NCBI GenBank assembly: GCA_019671135.1
Contig: JAHRHY010000014.1
Span: 1,238,001 to 1,302,000, forward strand
Length of the DNA stretch: 64,000 bases
Direction of reading: 5' to 3'
Origin: Linnemannia hyalina
Taxonomy: Eukaryota > Mortierellomycota > Mortierellomycetes > Mortierellales > Mortierellaceae
Shown here: positions 1-9,074 of the stretch, in pieces
Numbering within the stretch: position 1 is the first letter of the stretch
How the letters are laid out: each line of letters starts with the position of its first letter
The notes under the pieces: generated by a model
What the model saw: the letters and a program-made list of their open reading frames with translations, nothing else
What the model was told of the DNA's origin: nothing
Databases searched by the model: none
Position numbers and translations under genes: made by a program

Positions 1-2300
1 TCAAGGACGAGCTCTTCGCCATCATTGAGCTATCCAAGACCGACGATCAAGCAGCTCAAGCCGCGGCGAACGCCATCACGATCTTGGTCAAGGCAGGAGT
101 ACGATTCAACGGGGCTGATTTTCGGGGTATTCGAGTTCCTGGAGCGGACATGTCTGGCGGCCAGTTCGACTCGGCACAACTGCAAGAGGCTGACTTGACA
201 GGCGTCAACCTCACCAAAAGCTGGATTCGTCAAGCGGACTTCACCAAGGCGCAGATGAAGGGAGTTCAGTTCGGGGAGATGCCGTACTTGAAGGAGTATA
301 CATGGATAGAATCGTGCGCCTATTCGCCTGACGGAGCATCGCTCGCTGCAGGTCTTCCCGGAGGACGCATCAAAGTTTACGATACTTCCATGTGGACGAT
401 GACTCGCACTTTTAAAGGGCATCGAGGGTGTACCAAAAGCATTGCCTATTCGCCAAATAGCCTTCAACTTCTTTCAGGCAGCGAGGACAAGACAGTACGA
501 TTGTGGGACTGCGAGGGTGGTTCATGCATTTTTGTGCTGGAAGGCCATACCGATGAAGTGTCAACTGTGGCATTTTCACCCTCTGGCAAGCAGGTCGCCT
601 CTGCTGGAAAGGACTCGACTGTGAGGCTATGGGATGTTCAGACAGGCACCAATCTATCCATCTTGACCGGTCATGGTGGATGGATTCGTAGCATTTCCTA
701 CTCACCCGATGGACATGCGGTTGTGTCAGTTGACGACAATAGGATGATCCGCTTTGACACACAGACTGGACAGCCAGGAAATGTCTGGGAGAGTCAAAGT
801 GATTTGATGAATAGCGTCGCATACTCCCCTGGAGGCCTAGAGATTGCCGCAGGGTATGGTAATGGGGAGTTACTGCTCTATAATACAACTACCGGCAAAC
901 CAACGAGGAATTGGAAGGCCCATGGAAAAGCAGTCATAGGTGTGAGCTTTTCACCGAACAGCCAATGGATCGCCACATGCAGCTTTGACAGCACGGTGAA
1001 GGTCTGGAGTGCAGCAACAGGTTCGATCCTGTCCGTCTTTACAGGTCATAGCAACAAGGTGACACAGGTAGCCTTTTCGCCAACCGGACTCCAACTTGCC
1101 TCATGTAGTTCTGACACCACCATCCGACTCTGGGATGTGAGCTCGTTGGGTACAGGCATGGATATGGAGAGCATATCCGACCCGCTGACAAGCGTACTTT
1201 ATTCTCCAGAAGGCCGAGTTCTCTTCTGTGGTACCGAGTCGGGAGCTGTGCGGCAGTATGACGCAGGATCGGGGGAGTCTGGTCTAGTTACTGTTTGCGG
1301 AGACTATCCTGTCGAGTGCCTAGCGGTCTCCCCGGATGGTTTTCGAATAGTGACAGCTGGAACGGACGACGAATTCGTCACTATGTGGAAAACTGGAACA
1401 GGTCAAGCCGATGTTGTCTTGCGCGGCCACACAGAAGAGGTGACCGCCATGGCCTTTTCAGCCGACAACCGCTGGATTGCCACCGGCAGTTACGACTGGA
1501 CAGTGCGACTTTGGGACGCTAGTTCAGGGATACTGGACCGCGTGCTTGAAGGCCATACCGATCGTGTAGATTGTTTGGTATTCTCGCTGGACAGACATCA
1601 AATTTTGTCGGGGAGTTGGGATGGAACTATTCGAGCGTGGGATTTGGACAGTCGTGAGTATAGAGTCGTTGTAGATGGCGGATTTTACGAGGGGGGTCGT
1701 TGGACTATATCAACCTCACCCAATGGCTTGAGGGTTGCTTCTATATCCTATTACACCGATATTGATGCTGCTGTTATCATTTGGGACGCGGAGAGCTGGC
1801 TTTCCCAACAAATTCTAGAGCACGACTACGGCGACGCACAATGCATTGCATTCTCGTCCTGTGGGAAATGGATAGGCGTAGGCTTGCTTCGCTCGGTTTG
1901 GCTCTGGAATTTCGTCGTTGGCACGTCAGTGGAAGGGGGAGGTGGAGAGTGGAAGTGTTTGGTGCGTGTCCATGATTTCTTTGAAAGTACCAACATCATT
2001 ACATGGAGACCTGACACGCTGGAGTTTAGTACCGGATGCGAGAATGGGTCTCTTCAAGTGTGGAGACTGGTGGAGACGTCGACATCGTCATCGGATGCAT
2101 GGTCGGCCCAGTTGGTTTGGAGCGCTGGAAATCCTGTTCTAGCTGCCTCGGATGCCGTTTTTGCCGATGCTGTTGGTCTCTCCTCAGTCAATCAGCAATT
2201 TCTCACACAGCGTCAGTATCAGCATGGTGATAATGTGAATGAAGAGTTGGATGAATGGGAGAACGGAGGAGATCCATCGTGGCGTTGGGCTGCCGGATAA
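1..2300 (+). CDS. NACHT/pentapeptide/WD40 protein, copy A (5'-truncated by window edge)
   Basis: Open reading frame already open at base 3 and running to TAA at 2298-2300; only the C-terminal ~765 residues are in the window. The first codons (KDELFAIIELSKTDDQ) match the region just before the pentapeptide repeats in the three complete paralogues of this window, so the start codon and the NACHT domain lie to the left; the TTG near 84 is not the real start. Order: short helical segment, pentapeptide-like A(D/N)LxX repeats (roughly 90-280), then WD40 repeats with recurrent GH...V..(V/I)(A/S)(F/Y)SP...D..(V/I)(R/K)LWD units, presumably forming propellers for protein binding. It differs from B-D in its end: after LTQR there are about 25 extra acidic and tryptophan-containing residues ending WRWAAG. 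Converges on the pirin gene 210 bases downstream. The family is STAND-type; the receptor role is inferred. Confidence 0.9.
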   Translation, partial: KDELFAIIELSKTDDQAAQAAANAITILVKAGVRFNGADFRGIRVPGADMSGGQFDSAQLQEADLTGVNLTKSWIRQADFTKAQMKGVQFGEMPYLKEYTWIESCAYSPDGASLAAGLPGGRIKVYDTSMWTMTRTFKGHRGCTKSIAYSPNSLQLLSGSEDKTVRLWDCEGGSCIFVLEGHTDEVSTVAFSPSGKQVASAGKDSTVRLWDVQTGTNLSILTGHGGWIRSISYSPDGHAVVSVDDNRMIRFDTQTGQPGNVWESQSDLMNSVAYSPGGLEIAAGYGNGELLLYNTTTGKPTRNWKAHGKAVIGVSFSPNSQWIATCSFDSTVKVWSAATGSILSVFTGHSNKVTQVAFSPTGLQLASCSSDTTIRLWDVSSLGTGMDMESISDPLTSVLYSPEGRVLFCGTESGAVRQYDAGSGESGLVTVCGDYPVECLAVSPDGFRIVTAGTDDEFVTMWKTGTGQADVVLRGHTEEVTAMAFSADNRWIATGSYDWTVRLWDASSGILDRVLEGHTDRVDCLVFSLDRHQILSGSWDGTIRAWDLDSREYRVVVDGGFYEGGRWTISTSPNGLRVASISYYTDIDAAVIIWDAESWLSQQILEHDYGDAQCIAFSSCGKWIGVGLLRSVWLWNFVVGTSVEGGGGEWKCLVRVHDFFESTNIITWRPDTLEFSTGCENGSLQVWRLVETSTSSSDAWSAQLVWSAGNPVLAASDAVFADAVGLSSVNQQFLTQRQYQHGDNVNEELDEWENGGDPSWRWAAG

Positions 2301-2510
2301 AGAGGCGCGGTGGATCACAAAACAATTTTTTTATAATCGCTCATGATGCGAAAGCAAAAAATAGGAAGCATTCTCGAATATACATAACACTCATAGCACC
2401 TGCACACGCTTCAGACAACCTAGAGTTGATCATTGTTCAATTGGGTTTATTTGGTTTTTACAAGATTTTTACATATGGTACAAAGAGAGAGAAAAGAAAT
2501 GAAAGGGTGT

Positions 2511-3395
2511 TTAAGCAATGGTAGAACGCCAGTTGCGAGCTCGTTCGAATCCGTTCTTGTTGTTTTGGTAGTCGACAAAGGTGTCATAGATCTCCTCGGA
2601 TGAGTTCATGACAAAGGGGCCGTGCTGAACAATGGGCTCCTTCAAGGGTTCGCCAGCAATGAACACAAAATGTGCGTCCTCATCCTTGGTCTGGATCTTG
2701 ACTATCGTAGCACCGTCCTCCGAGAATGTGAGAGTGTGGTGCGCCTTGCCCTCGAATTCCTTTTCGCCGATGTATGCGGTTCCCTTGAGCATGTAGAGGA
2801 ATCCGGTGTAGGTCGAGGGGATGATCTGGGTGACGGACTTGTTCTTATCCATCTTGAAGTCGAGGTACATGGTCGGTGTGCGGGTGTAGACTTGAGACTT
2901 GACGCCGTGTGACTCGCCTGCAATGACCTTGACGACAATACCATCCTGGGGTGTCGCACGAGGGATCTGACCGTCGAGGAGCTCCTGGTACTGTGGCTCA
3001 CACATCTTGTGCTCCTTGGGCAAGTTGATCCAGAGCTGGAGTCCATGAGCACGGGTCTGAGACTTGACAGGCATCTCCGAGTGAACAATACCACGACCAG
3101 CAGTCATCCACTGCAAGTCGCCAGGTCCAATGGTTCCCTTGTGTCCTGCAAAGTCCTCATGCTGGAACTGTCCCTCGAGCATGTAGGTCACAGTCTCGAA
3201 TCCTCGGTGGGGGTGGTCGGGGAAGCCTCCGTTCTTGTCGACGGAGAACTCGTCGAGCATGAGGAAAGGGTCGTGGTTACGGAGTTCGGGACGTCCAATG
3301 GATCGACGGACACGAGCACCGACACCCTCGGATTGTTCTCTGGAGAGGACGGACTTTGTGATGGATCTGGAGACTGGGGTAGTGGTAGCAGTCAT
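2511..3395 (-). CDS. Pirin family protein, the only intact copy (copy A)
   Basis: 294 residues, uninterrupted. Pirins are bicupin iron proteins, described as nuclear co-regulators or as quercetin dioxygenases. The N-terminal cupin holds the expected metal ligands: His61 and His63 in the PDHPHRG motif, and His105 and Glu107 in GRGIVHSEMP, matching the His-His-His-Glu set of characterised pirins. Further family marks are ARVRRSIG near residue 30, GGFPDHPHRGFETVTYMLEG and DLQWMTAGRGI. The C-terminal cupin follows from about residue 185. No signal peptide or membrane segment. The start MTATTT is shared by all four copies and is preceded in each by a similar pyrimidine- and ACAAC-rich leader. Tail to tail with the NACHT-WD40 gene. 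Homologous copies at 17.5, 32.3 and 43.9 kb are broken. The enzymatic or nuclear role is family knowledge, not visible here. Confidence 0.95.
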   Translation of the reverse strand: MTATTTPVSRSITKSVLSREQSEGVGARVRRSIGRPELRNHDPFLMLDEFSVDKNGGFPDHPHRGFETVTYMLEGQFQHEDFAGHKGTIGPGDLQWMTAGRGIVHSEMPVKSQTRAHGLQLWINLPKEHKMCEPQYQELLDGQIPRATPQDGIVVKVIAGESHGVKSQVYTRTPTMYLDFKMDKNKSVTQIIPSTYTGFLYMLKGTAYIGEKEFEGKAHHTLTFSEDGATIVKIQTKDEDAHFVFIAGEPLKEPIVQHGPFVMNSSEEIYDTFVDYQNNKNGFERARNWRSTIA

Positions 3396-3960
3396 TTTGG
3401 GTTGTTGTCTTGTTGTTAGTGTAGCTGAGAGAAGAAGAATTGTTGTGTGAATGAGAGTAATGAAGAAGACTATTGTGGTAGTCGAGAAAAGTGAGAATAT
3501 GTTTTTTGTTGAGATGAAGAGGGGAGTTGTGCTGGAAGTCGGCTACTTAAATACTTTTTTTTACTCCCTTCATCTTCGAATTGATAATGCGATGATCAAT
3601 TAAAAGTGACTAAGCCTTGAAGAATGGTGGCTTAGACTTTTTCTCTGATTAAGCATGGGATATGTCTGACCAAGAACAGGTCCCACAAACAGGGTCCCTG
3701 GCACATAAGATATCCAATTGCCCTGACCGTAAAGAAGAAAGCAGGTCACCCATCGACCATGGCGCATTACATGAGAAAACAGGTCCTCAGAAAACAATAA
3801 CGAGAAGGTTCTCTTCCATCCTGTGCCATACAGTTTCCCACTGTGCAATACGAAATCATATCTCGATCGTGTGGCATTCAAAAAACTACTGTCGTCGCTA
3901 ATCAAATCGAAACCTAGGGGCCAAGCTTTCACCGCCTTTGAGCATCAGCCAAATGCTGTG
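3396..3960 (-). promoter_or_regulatory. Upstream region of pirin A, repeated before every pirin copy
   Basis: Reading on the minus strand, the first ~140 bases before the ATG are the CT/ACAAC-rich leader, with a TATA-like TATTTAAGTAG at about 3548-3558. Further upstream (about 3650-3830) is a block that recurs, same orientation relative to pirin, at about 25.55-25.70, 31.88-32.04 and 43.61-43.74 kb; shared words include GGACCTGTT, TCTCA(C/T)GTAATGCGCCATGGTC and TTGGTCAGACATATCCCATG. A short ORF across 3600-3932 is only translation of this repeat and is not taken as a gene. Confidence 0.7.
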
Positions 3961-4575
3961 CCTATTTACGAGTGTAAATAGGGGCGATGATCGAACATTA
4001 AATGATGGAAAAAAGCACTTTCTTGCAAACATCAAAAAATCATATTCGTTCTTTCATCGCCTCGGATTGTTTTTATTCCATCATAGCAAAAGACAAATGA
4101 ATGAACAAAAAAAAATCAACTAGAGGCGAAAACGCAAAGAAACAGAATAACGAAAACGGTAAAAACACAAGTTTTGTAAAAGTACAGAGGGGGAGAATGG
4201 AAACAAGGTTAGGTATGTAGTACACGCATTACAAAGATGGCTATTTTTTTTTTGTTGTTGTTGTTGTTGCTGTTGTTGTCTGGGGGTGGTCCCCATTGTT
4301 GAAAGTGTGGGTGTGTTACTTCTTCTTGCGAAAGAAGGAGGGAGAGAGTGTGGTGCAAAAAAAAAGTGGCGACTTGGTGGGGGGTGTACAGATTGATGGA
4401 CCCTGTTGTACAAAATTGCTCTGGTTTACAAAGGATAGAAAGGACTCAAACAAAAAAGAAAAAATAAATAAAGACAAGCGAATACAAAATACGACAAAAC
4501 AAAGGTGATAGAAAAAAGAAAGAAAAAGAGCGGGGAGAGTGGCCACGGTCCAACGCGTGAAAGAGTGGAACTCCG
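3961..4575. other. Intergenic: 3' flank of the ASH-domain gene
   Basis: No supported gene. AT-rich sequence, presumably 3' untranslated region of the minus-strand gene that stops at 4576, with several A-rich runs on the plus strand and a TTG/CTG microsatellite near 4252-4280. ORFs here are short, low in complexity and unconserved. Confidence 0.5.
4252..4280. repeat. (TTG)n microsatellite
   Basis: Run of TTG units with one CTG, directly after a T tract; lies in the presumed 3' untranslated region of the neighbouring minus-strand gene. Confidence 0.85.
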
Positions 4576-7500
4576 TTAGTCGAAGGAGACGCCAAAAGGA
4601 ACAAGCCACTCGCCGTCGAATTCAACAACAACTCTGCCAGGTCCACGGTTCTCGGCCAAGTGAACCGTCAGCCTCTGGTCACGCCCCGGTTGGATCATTC
4701 CAAAGCTGGGCGAGACGCTGATTCCTGCAGGTCGCAAGATCTCATAGTGCATCGTGCGGTTCGACCGGTTCGAAAGCGTCACAGTCGACTGGATCTCGCC
4801 GGCAACGCTGTTCGAGAACCGGAGCTCCTTGGGGCGGATCTGGGCTGGGCATCCGGCGGAGCCAAACTCCATGCCATCAGTCATTGCTGATGTGAAGGGT
4901 GGTGAATCTGAGAGAATTAAGCTGCCATCATGCGCCTGTCGGAAGTGGTGGCTCGTTTGGTTGGATCCGAGTTGACGCTGCTGTTGCTGCTGTTGCTGAC
5001 GAGCGCGATGACTGGCACTCATGGAAGACTGGGGCTGCTTGTAGGGGTTATTGTTAGCAGAGGCGGGATAGTGGTACTGGTCATGGTAAGCAGGCTCGTC
5101 ATAAAACTCGGTGCTTTGACCACTGCTACCACTGTGGTACCGATCCTCATATCCCATTTGCTTGTCCCGCGACGCCACAGGTGACATGGGCTGGTGTGTA
5201 GAGTGGCGGTAAGTTGTTGACGAACGGCCTCCAGGATATGCAGTTGTAGGTGTGCGGGGGACAGTAGTGGCGGGTTGCTCGGAATCGATCATAGACCGCG
5301 ACATGGGTTTGATGGGGTAAGATTGAGAACCAGAGGCCTGGCTTTTGCGGAAGGTAGGCGAGGTCTTTGACTGCTGCTGGCCGGTCGATGCTGAACTGGG
5401 TGCAGGTCCAGAGGTCGAAACGTGCAAGCTATTGCGGCTCAGCTTTCCGAGGATGTCGCCGAAAAAGTGTCGGCGCGTGCTGACCTTGACCTCAGGGCTG
5501 CTAGGCGCGCTGTTATGAGAATCGCTTCTGCTGAGCTGAGGACGAGTCTCCCTACCACCAGTGCCATTCTGAGGCTTGTTCTCCAACGAGTTGTGTCTCG
5601 AGTGTGTCTCACGGTCACGATCCCGATCCCGTCCAGATGGTCGCTTGCCGGCGGTGGAAGCACGTGGTCCTGCTGATGTGGGCGAAGGGAAGGAGGTGCC
5701 AGGCTGGTCCTGGTAGATCTCCTCCCGAAGCTCAACAATATCCTGCCGGATCTTGGCCAACTGCTTACAAGACTCTTCCAATGAAGGAACCTTGCGCTCG
5801 CCATTCATATCATAGAGTGATGAGCGCTTGGAAGAGATTCCTCCAGAACGGAGAGGTGACAAGGGCGAGAGAGGAGAAGTAGGGACACTTCCACGTTCTC
5901 TTTCGCGCTCACTCGATCTCCGGTGAAGAGACTGCTGCAAATCCTTGGATCTCCTGTTTTCAGCCGGCTCCGAGGAGGTGCGGACAGACAGCTTTCGGGG
6001 TGTAGCAATCTTCTCCTCTGCCTCAGCAGCAGCAGCTGCTTCCTCTGCTTCCTCTGCCTCAATGAGCTCCAGCTCTCGTTGAAGATGGCGCTTGCGCTCA
6101 GCAGACTGACGACGAGCGAGCTCCTGTGGCCTTTCCTGCTGCTCCACAGACTCATCCATCGAAGCCTCCTTGACAAAGCTAGCAGCCTTGCTAGGATTCT
6201 TCGGTGTCACTGTTCCTGATCTTTGTCCCGACGCTGGCGCCTCAGCTCTTGACTTGGTATAGGTTGCCACTGAGCGAGGCGAGCTTCCCGAGGAACTAGG
6301 GGGAATAGGCGACTTGGATGGAGCTCTCACAGGAGAAGCGGTCAAGCTTCTGGGTGGAATAGGGCTGGCCACACTACGAACTCTGGGAGGAACAATCGAT
6401 GGTCGGACCAGCTTGGAGACTGGCGTTGGGGCGACGAGCATCGACTGCTGATGTGTTACGGATGTCGTGGTGGGAGTTCTGGCGGCGGCAGGCGCCTCCT
6501 CGATCTTGAGCATGTTGGTCAGTCGCTCAACATCGCCTTCAGGCATGACGACAGTGCTCCTCGCAGAGGGGAGCTTCAGTCGAGGTTTGAGCAGCGAAGT
6601 GCGAGGAGCGGCCTGAGCAGCCAATAGACTTTCCTGCTTCTCCTTCATCAACTCCTTAGCGACCTTGGCAGCAAATATGGCGCCAGGGCTCTCCTCCGGT
6701 TGCGAGTCGTACTCTTGCTCCTTCCAAAGACCGTCCAGAATGCTGACAGTTGTATTTGAAGGTTGTTGTGTTGACTGGGTTGTAGGTTTTGGGGTAGTTG
6801 CTGAAGTAGAAGGGGTGGGCAAACTGGACATTGACTCGGGTCCACGTTTGGCAGCAACCTGGGGTGGGCGGAGTCCAGTTGAGGGTGGGACGATGCGTGA
6901 GACAGACTGAACAGGAGCTGGGGAAGAAGGCGCTGGGGATGGTGATGGTGATGCTGAAGCAGAGGACAAAGGACTCCGTACTACAGGGACACGACTGACG
7001 ATCTTGGACTGAAGAGCCAAGGGTACTTTTTCTTTGTTAGCCGATCCAGGGACGGGCAGTCGAGAGCCGGGAGGAGGAGCTAGCGCGCGTGGCTTCCGTG
7101 GGATGTTGTTCTAAAACGTTGTGTAGTACGAAGAATAACAACGGTCGAGTCAACATCCATGATTCCGATGATATGGAAAATGGAGCCGTACAGATCGAAA
7201 CAAGGATTGTGCCGAGGGCATGGTCAACAACAAGGACAAAATGAAAAATAAAGAAAAAACTTACTCCGAGGATCATGTTACCAACACCGCCGTTGAGGTC
7301 GAGCATGGCATAGAACTCTTCCTCGGCCTCGTCATCCTCGTCATCCTCATCGCCGAAAAAGTCGTCATCGTCATCTTCATCATCGTCGCCGCGGGGGTAG
7401 AGGTCGTCCGAGTTGTCGTAACCTAAGAGTCCATTGGCATCGCTACCGGAGCGTTCGCTGTCAACAGCTCCCTTGGACCCAAAGAGGGCCTCGTACTCAC

Positions 7501-9074
7501 GTTTGAGTGCCAAGGCGGTCGATGACAGGTCGGACTCGCCGTCCTCACGGACAAAGCTGTCGTGCTGCGAGTTCTTGTCCTCGTCATCGTCTTCCATATC
7601 CTGGTCGTCTGGGTGCTCTTCTTCATCCTGGGGAACATGCTGATCCTGTCGTTCCCACTGTCGGCCAGGGCCAGTGAGAGATGAGAGCTGGAAGTCGCGA
7701 GTTTCGTGGAGAGGGCCAAGAATGTCGGTTGGCTTAAGGTTAGCCATGAGTTGCTGACGAACCTCTTCCTCGGCATTCTCTGCCTCCTCTTGACCTTCAA
7801 CAAACAAGTCCTCAAGAACTAGGTCTCTTGATATTACCAGATGACCGGATTGTGCTGGTTCGAGGCGGCGAGAGTTAGAAGCTGCACCTGTTGCTGTCGT
7901 GTTGTTGTTGTTGTTGGAAGAGGAGGTGTTGTGGGTGGTAGCGAGAGCTGAGGGTGTCCGGTGTGGATTGTTGTGGTTATAATGTGAGCGAAGGTTGTTG
8001 TGATGATTGTGGTTGAGGTTGATAGATGGCAGTTCGGAGAGCTCGGCAATCGTTGAGAGTCTTGCGCGACCACCGCCCAAGAACTGGTCGTCCTCTTCTT
8101 CTTCTTCTTCTTCGTCTTCAAAGTCACCACCTTCTGGGACCTCTTCGTCCTGATGTGCGCCTGTCCATGATGCCGACTCGACTTCGAGATATCTGGAGTG
8201 AAGGGCGTCCTGAGGATGATTTTGAGGCTATTATGCCGACATCCAAGGGGGTTGAGGAAGAGACGGGAAAAAGGGTCAATCATGATTGTGAAATAAGTAT
8301 GTGAGAATGTTGTAAAATAACGAGGGACGGAGAAGGCACGCGCTATGCCTCGTGAGAAGAAAGAAGTAGCGAAGAAGGAAAGATAGAGAGCAAAGGAGTG
8401 ATGCTCCGGATGTATATCGTCATCATCCTTGGACTGTGAACTGTGTGTGGAGAGTGACAACAGCCCTTCGTTGTTTCTTTTTCCCTTGCAGGAAAAATGA
8501 AGAGAGGAGAGGGGGGGTGAGAGTAGGGAGTGTGTGACAGAAGTAACCAAAGTGAGAGCGAGAGAGAGCGAGAACGAGAAAGAGGAGAAGAGTGGAAAGA
8601 GCAAGCGAGGGACAAAGAGCGAAGAAGTGGAGTATCATAAAGTCAAAGGGAAAGGACGTTGGCTGAAGGGAGATGGTGATTATGGTGTTATCGATATCGA
8701 TCAATGATTGCTGGTCTCGGTGATACGATATTGTCGATATGGTGATGATTGGTGGGTGGTATGAACTGATATAGTACCTGGCTGTGATTATGGCTACTGC
8801 TGGTGTTGGTATGGGTGTGAGTGTGGGCGTGTGTGGGTTGGCGATAGGCGTCATGATGGCCGGTGGTCTCCTGGAAGGATGAAGAGCACATAGAGTCGTC
8901 CTGGTAGTCCTCGGTGTCCGATATAGACAGGTCATCGTCATTCTGGGGATAGATAGCAGAGAGGTCGCACTCAAAAGGCTCGTCGGGCTGGTTAAACGAG
9001 TCGTTGTAGACCGGCCGTGGTGGTGATCTTGCTAGGCCGGGCTGTGGGATAGAGCTGGTTCTGTTCCTGTTCAT
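4576..9074 (-). CDS. Large low-complexity protein with C-terminal ASH/MSP-like domain
   Basis: Three exons fit together on the minus strand with phase-0 joins: 9074-8778 (start MNRNRTSS, donor GTACTA), about 8209-7265 (acceptor CCTCAG; a TAG acceptor at 8227 is also possible; donor GTAAGT) and 7110-4576 (acceptor TTTTAG). The product is about 1258 residues. The N-terminal third is Asn/His/Thr-rich with long Asp/Glu runs; the middle is Ser/Pro/Thr-rich with several SPxP and RS motifs and a probable coiled coil rich in Glu and Ala. The last ~92 residues form a compact beta domain beginning near IRPKELRFSN, with TVTLSNRSNRTMHYEI and a closing VVVEFDGEWLVPFGVSF, resembling PapD-like ASH/MSP domains. 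Such domains are found in cytoskeletal and spindle-associated proteins; function here is not known. The ORFs at 7037-8080 and 4576-7020 are parts of this one gene. Exon 1 could be followed by a small unseen exon in the 567-base intron. Confidence 0.75.

Noticed and set aside
412..2300. Many ORFs on both strands inside the WD40 regions (for example 412-888 minus, 19451-19924 plus, 46737-47306 plus)
   Set aside because: They are other-frame readings of the repetitive receptor genes; they recur in each copy only because the real gene is duplicated.
3600..3932. 110-residue ORF on the minus strand upstream of pirin A, with similar peptides near 25.5, 31.8 and 43.5 kb
   Set aside because: The similarity is at DNA level in the duplicated pirin upstream region; frames differ between copies and contain stops, so it is not a conserved protein.
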